DNA of 64,000 bases from Cellulophaga algicola DSM 14237 (GCF_000186265.1 NC_014934.1:1922001-1986000), one strand, 5' to 3'; shown: positions 25,513-34,810, counted from the stretch's first letter. The notes: generated by a model not told the origin, from the letters alone. Translations and numbers: made by a program.

Positions 25513-25771
25513 CCCCCATTAGCCCAAGCATCTCTCTTATGGCCTTACTGCTATACTTAGAATATGTTTCATCACTTATTTACTAGGCTACGAGCGTAGC
25601 GCTTGCGCAAGCGTAATGCTTTTTAATCAAGGAGTTTGTATAGGATATCTTAGATTCAGAAATTACACAGAACAGTTATTTACAAGTAATTAATAGAAAA
25701 TATAACGCGTTAGTAGTATCTTAGGTACTTGATACGGATATACGCAATACGTATATCCAATTGTTGTACGT
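25513..25771 (+). repeat. Repeat A, copy 7, ending in a cassette 5' core
   Basis: CCCCCCATTAGCCCAAGCATCTCTC, then GAGCGTAGCGCTTGCGCAAGCG, then CIGYLRFRNYTEQLFTSN-stop. The end GGATATACG-CAATA-CGTATATCC is a perfect stem and is followed by CAATTGTTGTACGT, whose GTTGTACGT (25763-25771) complements the core at 27361. Confidence 0.6.
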
Positions 25772-25791
25772 CATTAACAAAAATTAAAACA

Positions 25792-27333
25792 ATGAAAATT
25801 TATATGTTTTTTTGTATGCTATTAGTTTTTTCTTGTAAAATCGATAATAAAACAAATCAAGAACAAAAAATTAAAAATATTGAAAGTGTAAAAAAACAAA
25901 GAGTTTGGGAAGGAATTTACACATATGCATCTTATTATGAACCTCAAGAAGAAACTAAATTAAGTTTATCTGCTGATTATATTTTAATTATTAATTCTGA
26001 ATCTATAATGTATATTACAGGATTAAATGAAGAATATTATGGTGAAATCACGAAAAAAACAGAAGAAAAAATAATTTTAGAAATTGATTTTAAAGGGACA
26101 AAAGAAAAAATAGAAATACAATACAATGGAGGAAACTTTAAAATAATTGGAAATTTAGTAAAACAAGATATAGAAGAACATTATAACAGAACTGGAGAAG
26201 AACAATCTAACAACAAAGAACTTTTACTTCCATTAAATAAAATTTATAGTTTTTATGCAGAAGATGGAAGAGTAAATTCTGAAAATGGTTTAGTTATTAG
26301 AAAAAAACCTTCTTTAAATTCTCAAAAAATTGCCACGATACCTCATAATAAAAAAATAAAAATTTTTGCATCAACAAAAATATATGATTACATCACCCTT
26401 TCAAATAATAATAAAATAGTAGGTGAATGGAAACATATCTTTTATAAAAATTCAAAAGGAAAACAAGAAAATGGATATGTTTTTGATAGTTTTATTATAT
26501 ATGATTTTGAAAATTATGATTATTCATCATCTTATGAAAATAAGAAGGAAAATATTGATGTTTACAATGAAGAACAATTTTTTCAGAACATCAAAAATAA
26601 TGTTACTCTGAATATAAAGTCTAAAAGATTGAATTTAGCTAAATACTTAGATGAAAATACAGAGATAGCAGATATTCCTACAGGTAAATTAAATAGTGAT
26701 TTATACAATGGACTTCATATTCACTCTGAAGAAAATAAGCGTAAAACATTTCTTATAAAAGGGTATACAAACGTTGAGATTAAAAGTGATTATAAGACTG
26801 AAATTATTACGTATCCCATTCAATTATCAGGCTTAAAAAGTGTAACTTTTAATAATTTAGCATTCAAAAAAGTTACACTTAACGACGATGAAGCAATTCT
26901 TTATATCGACCAAAAATTTTTATTTGAAGAATTATCAGAATATTTATTTTTTATAAATATAAAATTTTTTAGCAAAATACAATTTAGCGATAAGAGTATA
27001 GCCTTTTATCCTTCATCTGAAAACAGCTATTTTTTCCAATATTGTGATTTTATAAAAAATGCATCGATTTCTTTATTATGGAACCACACAAATGTGAGTA
27101 TTGACAAATGCAAATTTTATGAGCTTGAAGATTGGAAAGCAATTTATATGTATTATCCGTCAGATTCAGATAAAAATAGGTCTCGTTTTAAATTGACTAA
27201 TTCATACATAGGCAACAACAAATATTTAGAAAATATAATTAAAACTGGAGAACAAGAACCATTAGATTTTATAATAGAAAATAATATATATAAAAATAAT
27301 CCGAATTTTAAAAAAGTTTATACTGGAGAATAA
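25792..27333 (+). CDS. Lipoprotein with SH3-like and parallel beta-helix-like regions, cassette gene 2
   Basis: About 513 residues from ATG 25792, chosen because it begins the lipoprotein signal (MLLVFSCKID). The frame is open 21 codons further upstream, but that part is the repeat. Residues ~160-240 resemble an SH3-like domain (GLVIRKKPSLNSQKIATIP, NGYVFDSFIIY). Residues ~260-510 show repeated short beta strands (VEIKSDY, VTFNNLAF, VSIDKCKF), suggesting a right-handed beta-helix. The cell-surface or periplasmic role is unknown. It is flanked by perfectly complementary cores GTTGTACGT and ACGTACAAC. Confidence 0.6.
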   Translation: MKIYMFFCMLLVFSCKIDNKTNQEQKIKNIESVKKQRVWEGIYTYASYYEPQEETKLSLSADYILIINSESIMYITGLNEEYYGEITKKTEEKIILEIDFKGTKEKIEIQYNGGNFKIIGNLVKQDIEEHYNRTGEEQSNNKELLLPLNKIYSFYAEDGRVNSENGLVIRKKPSLNSQKIATIPHNKKIKIFASTKIYDYITLSNNNKIVGEWKHIFYKNSKGKQENGYVFDSFIIYDFENYDYSSSYENKKENIDVYNEEQFFQNIKNNVTLNIKSKRLNLAKYLDENTEIADIPTGKLNSDLYNGLHIHSEENKRKTFLIKGYTNVEIKSDYKTEIITYPIQLSGLKSVTFNNLAFKKVTLNDDEAILYIDQKFLFEELSEYLFFINIKFFSKIQFSDKSIAFYPSSENSYFFQYCDFIKNASISLLWNHTNVSIDKCKFYELEDWKAIYMYYPSDSDKNRSRFKLTNSYIGNNKYLENIIKTGEQEPLDFIIENNIYKNNPNFKKVYTGE

Positions 27334-27360
27334 AGTAGACTTTAGAAGTCAAAATAACGA

Positions 27361-27497
27361 ACGTACAACATAGTATATAAGCTATAGCTTGGTCTGTCCT
27401 CACTTGGAAAATCCTGCGGATTTTCCAAAGCCAGTTTTTATTTGGAGAGGTTCTTGCTAAATCACGCCACAGCTCATATACAACAACGTTATATAGC
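27361..27497 (+). other. attC-like site between cassette genes 2 and 3
   Basis: Left arm ACGTACAACATAGTATATAAGC and right arm GCTCATATACAACAACGTTATATAGC form an imperfect long-range palindrome. An inner perfect hairpin TTGGAAAATCC-TGC-GGATTTTCCAA lies at its centre. The left core belongs to cassette 2, the right core (GTTATATAGC, 27488-27497) to cassette 3. Confidence 0.55.
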
Positions 27498-27506
27498 ATT
27501 ACTAAA

Positions 27507-28436
27507 ATGAAAATATTATTTATAATACTAGTTATAATTTTATCTACGAATTGTCAATTGGGAAATGAAAAAAAAACCATCGAACCTGAGCTAGAACAAG
27601 TGCAAAAAATTAGTCTCATCCCAACAAAGGATAACATTGTGTATTCTGGGGATTTATCCTTTACTACTCAAAAGCAAATTGATTCTTTTACTAAAAACAA
27701 AAAATATGATTTTATTGATGGTTCTCTAAAAATCATTAACACTGAAGATATCTTTAATTTAGATGGACTTAGCAGTATAGAGGTAATAAATGGAGAATTA
27801 ATGATTTCTGTAGTAAAAAATTTAACGAGTGTTAAAGGACTAAGAAATATTGAAAAAGTAAATGGTGATTTTACTATTTCTGGTACTAGAAATTTAGAAA
27901 AGATTGATTCCTTTAATAATTTGGAATCAATAAATGGAATGATGATTTTTGGTAATGATTATGGGCTAACCGAGATAAGTTCTTTCAATGAATTACTCAC
28001 TATAGAGGATTTATATTTTAGTGGTTGTAGTGATTTAGTTTCTTTACATGGATTTAATAAAATAGAAACTATTGACAAGATTTCAATATCAGGAGCTAGT
28101 GTACTTGATGAAATAACTAATTTTAAAAATTTAAAAAAAATAAAAAAAACAATTTCAATTGAACATAATTCATCTTTGAAGAAAATTTCTTTACAAAAAA
28201 TAGATTCCATAAATGAATATATGGTTATTCATGAAAATCGTATTTTCAATGGAAACTTAAATATTGAAAATGTAAAATACATTAACAAATTATATATTTG
28301 GAGTAATAGCTCATTTTCGAATTACTGCGAAATCTCCAAATTAATAATTGAAAAAAAAATTGATTCAATTGATTTTCTAGATAACCGATACAACCCTACA
28401 AGAAATGATTTGACAGATAGTAATTGTAATAAATAA
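27507..28436 (+). CDS. Leucine-rich, receptor L-domain-like lipoprotein, cassette gene 3
   Basis: 309 residues with a lipoprotein signal (ILVIILSTNCQLG). Residues ~70-280 are a run of ~22-residue repeats of the form LxxIExINGxLxI (FNLDGLSSIEVINGELMI, LTSVKGLRNIEKVNG, FNNLESINGMMIFGN), as in receptor L-domain or irregular leucine-rich repeat proteins. This suggests a protein-binding surface outside the cytoplasm. The 5' core GTTATATAGC and 3' core GCTATTTAC match less well than in other cassettes. Its role is unknown. Confidence 0.65.
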   Translation: MKILFIILVIILSTNCQLGNEKKTIEPELEQVQKISLIPTKDNIVYSGDLSFTTQKQIDSFTKNKKYDFIDGSLKIINTEDIFNLDGLSSIEVINGELMISVVKNLTSVKGLRNIEKVNGDFTISGTRNLEKIDSFNNLESINGMMIFGNDYGLTEISSFNELLTIEDLYFSGCSDLVSLHGFNKIETIDKISISGASVLDEITNFKNLKKIKKTISIEHNSSLKKISLQKIDSINEYMVIHENRIFNGNLNIENVKYINKLYIWSNSSFSNYCEISKLIIEKKIDSIDFLDNRYNPTRNDLTDSNCNK

Positions 28437-28437
28437 C

Positions 28438-28637
28438 GCTATTTACAATGGCTATAATTAATACGGGTTTTGGTGCGTAAGCCAAAGTTTAGTCTCTCTT
28501 TACGAAGTCCGCCAAATCTTTTTAATTTGGCTTTGTAATAAAAAAGGAAAAAACAAAACCAAAAGATTTCGCTATGTGTGTGGAGGAAAGCAAACGCTAG
28601 TTTGCTCCCGTACTGTTCATAGCCAAAACGTTGTGCG
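28438..28637 (+). other. attC-like site between cassette genes 3 and 4
   Basis: The best-preserved site. TGGCTATAATTAATACGGG near the left end pairs with the complement of CCCGTACTGTTCATAGCCA near the right end (15 of 19). An inner hairpin GCCAAATC-TTTTTAA-TTTGGC lies between. The right core is GTTGTGCG (28630-28637). Confidence 0.6.
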
Positions 28638-28661
28638 TCAGCTGAAAAAAAAATTGTAGAA

Positions 28662-29216
28662 ATGAAATTAAACAAATATTTTGGAGAAGTAAAAAAAGAT
28701 TATAGTGGGTTTTCTGCCGAAAATAAATTTAAAATCCCCTATTTAAAAACATATAAAAATACTGAATCGGTTAAAATTTATCTAGGAGAGCAATTTGATT
28801 CTGATAATGATTGGAAAGAATTTGAAAATCCACCTTCAATATCTAAACTAGATGAATATGAAAGTACGCTAAAAAAATTTATAACAGAAATTGACAAGGT
28901 ATTTATAAATGTTCAATTTGAAATTTTTGAACATTATAAAAGTTTTTATGCAACATATTATGAACAACCTTTCTTTCCTATGTTTGAAAATGTAAAAATT
29001 CAGAAAAATGAAAATGATAAATCAAACTCACCACTTTGTATTGATAATAAAGAAATACATTTTGACTATGTTGAGGGGATATTAGAATCTATCAGAATTC
29101 TAGATAATAACACAATAAAAATTCCTTTTTCTTACTACATAGATGAAGAACACGGACTTGAAATAAAAATTGTAAATAATATTGTTGAAAAAGTTGGAGG
29201 AATAGCAGAAACGTAA
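28662..29216 (+). CDS. Hypothetical cytoplasmic protein (possibly DUF6985-like), cassette gene 4
   Basis: 184 residues without signal or membrane segment. The C-terminus (IPFSYYIDEEHGLEIKIVNN, then VEKVGGIAE) resembles the D-x-EHGL stretch of DUF6985-type proteins found near toxin systems (recalled, not verified). The rest is acidic and helical. The flanking cores GTTGTGCG and CGCACAAC are perfect complements. Its function is unknown. Confidence 0.5.
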   Translation: MKLNKYFGEVKKDYSGFSAENKFKIPYLKTYKNTESVKIYLGEQFDSDNDWKEFENPPSISKLDEYESTLKKFITEIDKVFINVQFEIFEHYKSFYATYYEQPFFPMFENVKIQKNENDKSNSPLCIDNKEIHFDYVEGILESIRILDNNTIKIPFSYYIDEEHGLEIKIVNNIVEKVGGIAET

Positions 29217-29225
29217 AAAGCCGAA

Positions 29226-29387
29226 CGCACAACAAAGAACTGAGGTGAAAAACATAGCTAATTAGTGCTTTATCAAAAGTATGCGCTTGTTTACGAAGTC
29301 CGCCAAGTCTGCGATTTGGCTAAGTGCTAAACTTGAAATTTATTATATATTTAAACGCTACGTTTCATATACTAAACGTTAGCAATA
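29226..29387 (+). other. attC-like site between cassette genes 4 and 5
   Basis: Left core CGCACAAC with AAAGAACTGAGGTGAAAAACATAGC. Inner hairpin GCCAAGTC-TGC-GATTTGGC. Right arm ACGTTTCATATACTAAACGTTAGCAATA. The left end belongs to cassette 4, the right core GTTAGCAATA (29378-29387) to cassette 5. Confidence 0.55.
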
Positions 29388-29443
29388 ATGAAAAAAAACA
29401 CTGCTATACTCAGATAATTATTTGTTGAAAAATAGAATTTATT

Positions 29444-30040
29444 ATGAAAAAATCTCTATATATTATAATTCTAACAATTTTCATTTTTTCGCTATATTCT
29501 TGTAAAAAAGAGAGTTCAAAAGAGCCTGAAAAAACACCAGAAAAGTCAATAAAAAAGGTAAGTTACAAAGTCTGTTTAGACGAAAAATTTTGTGACGGTA
29601 TAAGATTAGGTAATTACTCCTATATATTAAAAATAACTCCTAATTTATCGAAACCTAAAAATAATATGGAATATAGATTACTATTAATTAGGAACAAAAA
29701 GATGTATAATAGCGGGAATTTAAAACTAAATGATTCAATAATTAATATTTTAATTAATAAAAACACGATCAAAGATTTATACAAAAGAAATAAAAAAGAT
29801 AGTATAAATATCCAAAATTTTCATCTATTAGGAGCTAATTATAATTACAGTAGAGCGTCTGAAATTCATTTCGATGTTCCAATGTATTCGATAAAAGACT
29901 CTTTATTTTGTGAAATGTCTTATCACTTTAATTATTCAAATGGAAAATATAGATTTGGTATTAATGTAATAAAAGAAAAGAAAATAGAGGCTTTCGAAAA
30001 ATATAAAAATTTCAGTTGTCGTACTTTTCAATGTGACTAG
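29444..30040 (+). CDS. Lipoprotein, cassette gene 5
   Basis: 198 residues with a lipoprotein signal (IFIFSLYSCKKE) and a Lys/Glu/Pro linker. The mature domain is beta-rich with paired cysteines (VCLDEKFCDG near its start, NFSCRTFQCD at the end) likely to form disulfides in the periplasm. No family recognised. Cores: GTTAGCAATA (29378) and TATTGCTAAC (30169) are perfect ten-base complements. The 3' spacer has been split by an IS110 element. Confidence 0.55.
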   Translation: MKKSLYIIILTIFIFSLYSCKKESSKEPEKTPEKSIKKVSYKVCLDEKFCDGIRLGNYSYILKITPNLSKPKNNMEYRLLLIRNKKMYNSGNLKLNDSIINILINKNTIKDLYKRNKKDSINIQNFHLLGANYNYSRASEIHFDVPMYSIKDSLFCEMSYHFNYSNGKYRFGINVIKEKKIEAFEKYKNFSCRTFQCD

Positions 30041-30168
30041 TTTTCTTTAATCCCTACCAATGAAAATGAACTACCCCGAGGCAGAGTTGTTAGGGAATTC
30101 TATTCATTAAAAAATTTAGGAATTTAATAAAATGACAAAGTGTAAAATTAGATTTATAAAAAAATCAC

Positions 30169-30201
30169 TATTGCTAACAAAGAACTGTGGTAAAAAACAA
30201 G
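30169..30201 (+). other. Left arm of attC-like site split by IS110
   Basis: TATTGCTAAC followed by AAAGAACTGTGGTAAAAAACA. The arm resembles those at 29228 and 32376. After ~30 bp the IS110 sequence starts, and attC-like sequence resumes near 31391. Confidence 0.5.
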
Positions 30202-31390
30202 TGATATTCACTTAATCTATAACCAATACACTTCTATAAGAGTCGTCATATATTAATCCTGATTTTGCTATGGCAAATGCTTGCTTTAAGAGCTTATTAC
30301 AAACCGCAATTAATGCTAGTTTTTACTCTTTCCCTTAGCTACGATTCGATCATAAATTGCTTTACATGCCTTGTTATATTTACAAGCATTGAAACTACAC
30401 ATAAATAATAAATTTCGAAGCTTCGCATTGCCTATTTTACTTATGCGTGCTCGCCCTCTTACACTACTACCACTTTGCCGAATCATTGGAGTTAAACCCG
30501 AATAACTACACAGTTCACTACCGCTGGTAAAACGTTTAAATCCATCCGTTAAAACAACCAACATCAAAGACGTTTTCTTGCCGATTCCAGGAATGGTTTC
30601 TAAACGAGTTAATAAATCTTGATGTTCTTTTTTGACCAAGATTAACAGCTTTCGTTCTATTGTTTCTATCTCTTTTTGAACGCTCTTTAAACTTCGCTTT
30701 ATGGATCGTAAAACTGACATGCTCGGAATTCCTAAAACTTCTTCTCCATGAATTTTGTTCTTTAACATAGTCCTTTGCTTTGTATAAACACTAAGTAATC
30801 TAGTGATTTGAAGACTTTCTTGTTGCTCCTTTGAATCTCCATACCATAACTTTAATTCAACATGCTTGGCATATTCACATATCATTTTTGAATCACTCTT
30901 ATCTGTCTTTATTTTTGATAATTTCATTTGAATGAAACGTTTTACTGACAAAGGATTTTCTACAGAGACTTGCACTGCATTTTCAACTAAATAATACGCT
31001 AACTGATAATGATAATAACCCGTAGCTTCCATTACACAATGACTTGTAGAATCCAGTGATTTTAAAAACTTTTTAAAGCCTGAAACCTTATTATCAAATT
31101 GGTAATAATTACCCTGAGAATCTGTAACATCAAAAACTGATTTACTGATATCAATACCAAAATATGTTATATCTTTATTCATAAGAACTGTTTTTTGAAA
31201 GGACAATCTACGCGAGTTTCTACTACTTAAAAACGAGGTCTTAAAAGCCTCTTAGAACTGTACGAAATCTGTGTAGAAAAGAACGGGGATTTTCAATGTT
31301 GACGAAGTCGTTGCTTCTCGGTATAAAATAACCTTAACCCGTTCTTTTGTGCTTTCTTGTTTATGTCTAATTTAAAACTATTACAAACTT
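30202..31390 (-). mobile_element. IS110-family insertion sequence inside an attC-like spacer (ends approximate)
   Basis: A single DEDD transposase gene occupies most of the element. Long non-coding DNA lies on the 5' side of the gene (31207-31390), as in IS110 elements whose recombination-guiding RNA is encoded there. No inverted repeats were seen. Sequence resembling GAGGTATAAAAAACATAG follows the right end and GTGGTAAAAAACA precedes the left, so the insertion is within or next to the same spacer motif. Exact ends cannot be set by eye. Confidence 0.7.
30212..31206 (-). pseudogene. IS110-family transposase, frameshifted near the C-terminus
   Basis: The main frame (30316-31206) gives 296 residues. 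The RuvC-like DEDD domain is visible in order: Asp in FGIDISKSVFDV, Glu in VMEATGYYHY, Asp-x-x-Asp in KTDKSDSKMICEYA. The Transposase_20 part follows with TIPGIGKKTSLMLV and the serine region SGLTPMIRQSGSSVRG. It stops early after VAKGKSKN. Adding one A to the AAAAA run at ~30322 gives KLALIAVCNKLLKQAFAIAK...SVLVID with a stop at 30212-30214, the expected family C-terminus. The gene is thus probably inactive. Confidence 0.8.
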
Positions 31391-31670
31391 AAGAGGTATA
31401 AAAAACATAGGGCATTTGTGGCTTAACCGAAAGGTCTGTGAATATTAACAAAGTCCGCCAAGTATAAAATTTGGCATTTATAGAAGAAAAGATAAAAGCA
31501 AAATATTTATATTTAGCTAAGTAATAAACCGAAACGAAAGTGCTTATCCTCTGCCCTACGTGTTTTATACTAAACATTGGGTGCAATTATAAAAATAAAA
31601 AACTCTCTTGATTCTTAGAAAAATATAAAAGATATATTGAACATATGTTCATTATACAATTGTTGGCTGT
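31391..31670 (+). other. attC-like site between IS110 and cassette gene 6
   Basis: AGAGGTATAAAAAACATAGGG pairs over long range with CCCTACGTGTTTTATACT near 31555. The inner hairpin is GCCAAGTATAAAATTTGGC. The right end is decayed (AAACATTGGGTGC) and is followed by ~70 bp, a GAACATATGTTC palindrome and the core GTTGGCTGT (31662-31670) of the next cassette. Confidence 0.5.
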
Positions 31671-31703
31671 CATTAAAAAATCAGATACTAATTAAAATAT
31701 TGA

Positions 31704-32369
31704 ATGATAACAAAAGAAGAATTAGCTGATAACTATAAAAGATTTTCTGACTCGGAAATAATCAAACTACATAAAGAACAAAATAGTTTAACCCATATCG
31801 CGTTAGAGGTTTTATCTAATGAGATTGAACTTAGAAAATTAAATTTAACATCGATAAGTAAAAATAGCATTGTAAAAAATGAAAAGCTAAAACTCACTAA
31901 TACAACTTCGAACAAAAGATATTATATAAGCTACAAAAAGATGAAAAATACTTCATATATATATTTCTTCTCTTGTTCATTAATGATTATTGGTAATCTT
32001 ATTTCTTTCATTCCGACATTATTTATTTTTTCAATTATCACTTTTTTTTTAGGTATTTATTTCTACAATATGAACGAAGAATTTATCCAATTTGAAATTC
32101 GAGAAAAAGATGTTCTCTATTATAGAAAAAGAAATTATTATGGTAAATTCAAATTCAGAGATTTTTATACTCTATATCTGAACAAAAGTTTTGAAATTAT
32201 AAAGTTAGCAGAAATAAAAAAAGTAGAAAAAAATGAATCTTTTATTGATGGGAATAATTTGTATTTAATAAATAATAATGATGAAAAAATTGATGTTTTG
32301 TTAAACATTAATAAAACACAATTAAATGAAATTTATCTCGACTTAAAAAAAGCTTTAAAACAAAAATAA
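31704..32369 (+). CDS. Membrane protein with N-terminal cytoplasmic helical domain, cassette gene 6
   Basis: 221 residues. The N-terminus (KEELADNYKRFSDSEIIKLH...VLSNEIELRKLNL) is a short helical module that I recall as common in Flavobacteriia membrane proteins. Two transmembrane helices lie at ~93-112 and 115-132, then a cytoplasmic beta-rich domain that resembles a PH-like fold (IKLAEIKKVEKNE). Perfect flanking cores: GTTGGCTGT and ACAGCCAAC. Its function is unknown. Confidence 0.55.
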   Translation: MITKEELADNYKRFSDSEIIKLHKEQNSLTHIALEVLSNEIELRKLNLTSISKNSIVKNEKLKLTNTTSNKRYYISYKKMKNTSYIYFFSCSLMIIGNLISFIPTLFIFSIITFFLGIYFYNMNEEFIQFEIREKDVLYYRKRNYYGKFKFRDFYTLYLNKSFEIIKLAEIKKVEKNESFIDGNNLYLINNNDEKIDVLLNINKTQLNEIYLDLKKALKQK

Positions 32370-32372
32370 CGA

Positions 32373-32488
32373 ACAGCCAACAAAGAACTGAGGTAAAAAA
32401 CAAGCAAATTCTTCCTTAATCTGAAACAATACGATTCTAAGCTCAGAGATTTTAAAACAAGATTCTTTATGCTTTTTTTATTTAATTT
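32373..32488 (+). other. Left arm of attC-like site behind cassette gene 6, with decayed terminator
   Basis: ACAGCCAAC (32373-32381) then AAAGAACTGAGGTAAAAAACAAG. From there the sequence matches the region behind cassette gene 1, including a damaged version of its terminator (GCTCAGAGATTTT...AAGATTCTTTATGC). The right arm is replaced by repeat A copy 8. Confidence 0.5.
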
Positions 32489-32735
32489 ATTCCTCTACTA
32501 ACTAAAGCATCTCTCTTATGGCCTTACTGCTATAATTAGAATATGTCTCATCACTTATTCACTAGGCTACGAGCGCAACGCTCGCACAAACAAAATGTTT
32601 TTAATCATCGAGTTTGGCTAGGATATTCTAGACCAAGAAATTACACAGAACAGTTATTTGCAAATAATTAATAGAAAATATAACGCATTAGTAGTATCTT
32701 AGGTACTTGATACGGATATACGCAATACGTATAAC
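32489..32735 (+). repeat. Repeat A, copy 8
   Basis: CTCTACTAACTAAAGCATCTCTC, then GAGCGCAACGCTCGCAC, RPRNYTEQLF and GGATATACG-CAATACGTATAAC at the end, where the IS3 copy 2 begins. It is nearly identical to copy 7 in its second half. Confidence 0.6.
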
Positions 32736-32797
32736 TGTAAGCTTCCCTTAAAACCGAACTGTTTAAAAGTAGAATAAATATCTTAAATTTAAACAGT

Positions 32798-33064
32798 ATG
32801 AGAAAGAGTAAATTTTCACCCACACAGATTGCAAAGATTTTAAAAGAATTTGACAATGGTAAAAGTGTCGAGCATATTAGCCGTGAACACGGCGTTAGTT
32901 CAGCTAGTTTTTATAAATGGCGTTCTAAGTATGCGGGCATGAATTCCAAGGAACTCAAACGTCTTAAAGAACTTGAAGATGAGAACCGTAAACTCAAACA
33001 AATGTATGCTACTTTGGCACTTGACTACCAGATGGCAAAGGAGATTATTGAAAAAAAGCTCTAA
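32798..33064 (+). CDS. IS3-family OrfA (HTH_Tnp_1), copy 2
   Basis: 88 residues, same protein as in copy 1: HTH ([14 protein letters not shown]) plus leucine-rich coiled coil. The A7G run at 33051-33058, just before the stop, is the likely -1 frameshift site that yields the OrfAB transposase. Confidence 0.9.
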   Translation: MRKSKFSPTQIAKILKEFDNGKSVEHISREHGVSSASFYKWRSKYAGMNSKELKRLKELEDENRKLKQMYATLALDYQMAKEIIEKKL

Positions 33065-33138
33065 AGCCTTGCTTAAAACGTGGTATATCGCGAGAACTTA
33101 TTCATTACGGCATCAACAGGGCGTGCCGTGTATTAACT

Positions 33139-33927
33139 ATGAGTAAGAGTGTTTATTATTATACACCTTTACCAAAAGACGATACAGAGATAGAAGCGGC
33201 ATTGCAGCAAAAAGCCAAAGAACATTCAGAAGAAGGTTTTTGGAAGGCTTATGACCGTTTACGTTATGAAGGAAGATTATGGAACCACAAACGGGTTTAC
33301 CGAGTATACAAAGCTCTTGGGTTATCATTAAGAAGAAAAAGAAAGAAACGCTTACCATCAAGAGTAAAAGAACCCTTAGAGGTTCCAAACGAAATTAATC
33401 ATACTTGGAGCATGGATTTTGTAACTGATGTCTTGGAAAACAAAAGACGCTTCAGATCATTTAATGTCATCGATGATTTTAATCGAGAAGTACTTCATAT
33501 AGAAGTTGATTTTTCATTGCCTAGCAATCGCATTGTTTGGGTACTCAACCATCTGATCAATAAAAAAGGAAAACCAAAGAAGATTCGAATGGACAACGGT
33601 CCAGAATTTATAGCTCATTTAACCAACGATTGGAGTCAGATGCATGACATAGAGTTCAAGTATATCCAACCCGGAAAACCAACTCAGAATGCATTTGTGG
33701 AAAGATTCAACGGGAGTTATCGCAGAGGAGTGCTCAATAAGTATATATTTGAGGATATAGACCAAGTAAGAGAGCAAACACAAATCTGGATGAACGATTA
33801 CAATCATCACAGGCCACATGATGCACTAGGTAAAATTCCGCCAATAAAATATGCGAAACTTAATTCTTCTGGGGCTAGCCCCAGAAGAATTAAAAACAAT
33901 AACTTTACGGAAGTATTAGAAAATTAG
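33139..33927 (+). CDS. IS3-family transposase OrfB, copy 2
   Basis: 262 residues, identical to copy 1, with the DDE core in [16 protein letters not shown] and [13 protein letters not shown]. The frame is open upstream into the orfA overlap ([14 protein letters not shown]), supporting fusion by frameshifting rather than separate initiation at the ATG. Intact. Confidence 0.9.
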   Translation: MSKSVYYYTPLPKDDTEIEAALQQKAKEHSEEGFWKAYDRLRYEGRLWNHKRVYRVYKALGLSLRRKRKKRLPSRVKEPLEVPNEINHTWSMDFVTDVLENKRRFRSFNVIDDFNREVLHIEVDFSLPSNRIVWVLNHLINKKGKPKKIRMDNGPEFIAHLTNDWSQMHDIEFKYIQPGKPTQNAFVERFNGSYRRGVLNKYIFEDIDQVREQTQIWMNDYNHHRPHDALGKIPPIKYAKLNSSGASPRRIKNNNFTEVLEN

Positions 33928-33986
33928 GCAGTTCTAATTAGGGGAAGCCTACATAACCAATTGTTACCACACATTTGAGAAAACCA

Positions 33987-34652
33987 ATGATTGAGGAATT
34001 AATTAAACGAACAAACACCACAGAATTCTATCAAAGTGGAAGATTACATTTGACTGACTTAAAAGGTCAAGTTGGACATTTTAATACTATGGAATTTAAT
34101 TTCATTCTTGACGAACAAGACCTTTATGGGAAAATAATTAATGTTGAGCATTGGAAACTGATTTCTCATCAGACAATTGACTTTAACGGAATTTACGCTG
34201 ATTTATATCTTCCTTATATAAAATTAAAAATTCTGACTGACCATCCACTACTTTGGACTTTTACAAAACCTAAATTGGAATGCGAACTGAAAAACTTTCC
34301 TAAAAACCCGAGTGAATTTATTGGAGATTTATTTTTTGAGTACGAAAAACTGACTGGAAATTGGATTCCTGTTCACAAAAATTTCTGGAGTCTTAACGAA
34401 AGCTATTACAAAACAAAAGGAAAAACAAATATTGGAATTCAAGAACCTTTAAAAGAACCAATTGAACGAATTTGTAAAAAACACGGAATTGAATTTAAAG
34501 TCGAAAACGTACAAGATGGACGCGATAAAGGTTACGCAAATAGACCAAATGCAAAGCTTCTGATTTTTGGAAACGAAGATGTTAGTCCAAACGATTTTAG
34601 TTTAGGTCAACCATATATAATTGCGGATGAATTTATTGCAAACCGAAAATAA
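33987..34652 (+). CDS. Hypothetical cytoplasmic protein, cassette gene 7
   Basis: 221 residues from ATG 33987; a TTG at 33975 would add four residues. No signal or membrane segment. The sequence is aromatic-rich with GIYADLYLPYIKLKILTDHP and FPKNPSEFIGDLFFEYEKLTGNWIP. No family recognised. Its codon usage (AAC, GAC, more G+C) differs from the neighbouring A+T-rich cassettes, as expected of independently acquired cassettes. The cores GTTACCACAC (33963) and GTGTGGTAAC (34657) are perfect ten-base complements. Confidence 0.5.
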   Translation: MIEELIKRTNTTEFYQSGRLHLTDLKGQVGHFNTMEFNFILDEQDLYGKIINVEHWKLISHQTIDFNGIYADLYLPYIKLKILTDHPLLWTFTKPKLECELKNFPKNPSEFIGDLFFEYEKLTGNWIPVHKNFWSLNESYYKTKGKTNIGIQEPLKEPIERICKKHGIEFKVENVQDGRDKGYANRPNAKLLIFGNEDVSPNDFSLGQPYIIADEFIANRK

Positions 34653-34656
34653 AAAC

Positions 34657-34793
34657 GTGTGGTAACACCGTGTATATTTAATTGCTAGGTTCCTGTCTTT
34701 TCGGAAAATCTTTGCAGATTTTCTATTCCGTTTTTATTTACTAAATTAGTTGTTTACACACGCAACTAAGCATACACAAACACGTTACAGGGC
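34657..34793 (+). other. attC-like site between cassette genes 7 and 8
   Basis: GTGTATATTTAATTGC in the left arm pairs with the complement of GCAACTAAGCATACAC in the right arm (13 of 16). The inner hairpin is GGAAAATCTTTGCAGATTTTC. The right core is GTTACAGGGC (34784-34793). Confidence 0.6.
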
Positions 34794-34810
34794 ATTTTAA
34801 AAAGACGACA

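Larger units (their letters stand above)
32736..33953 (+). mobile_element. IS3-family insertion sequence, copy 2
   Basis: 1218 bp, inverted relative to copy 1 and encoding identical proteins. The ends are TGTAAGCTTCCC and GGGGAAGCCTACA. The target duplication is TAAC (32732-32735 and 33954-33957). Removing it restores ACGTATAACCAATTGTT, which matches the repeat A to cassette junction ACGTATATCCAATTGTT at 25750. This is therefore a simple, probably recent insertion. Confidence 0.9.
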
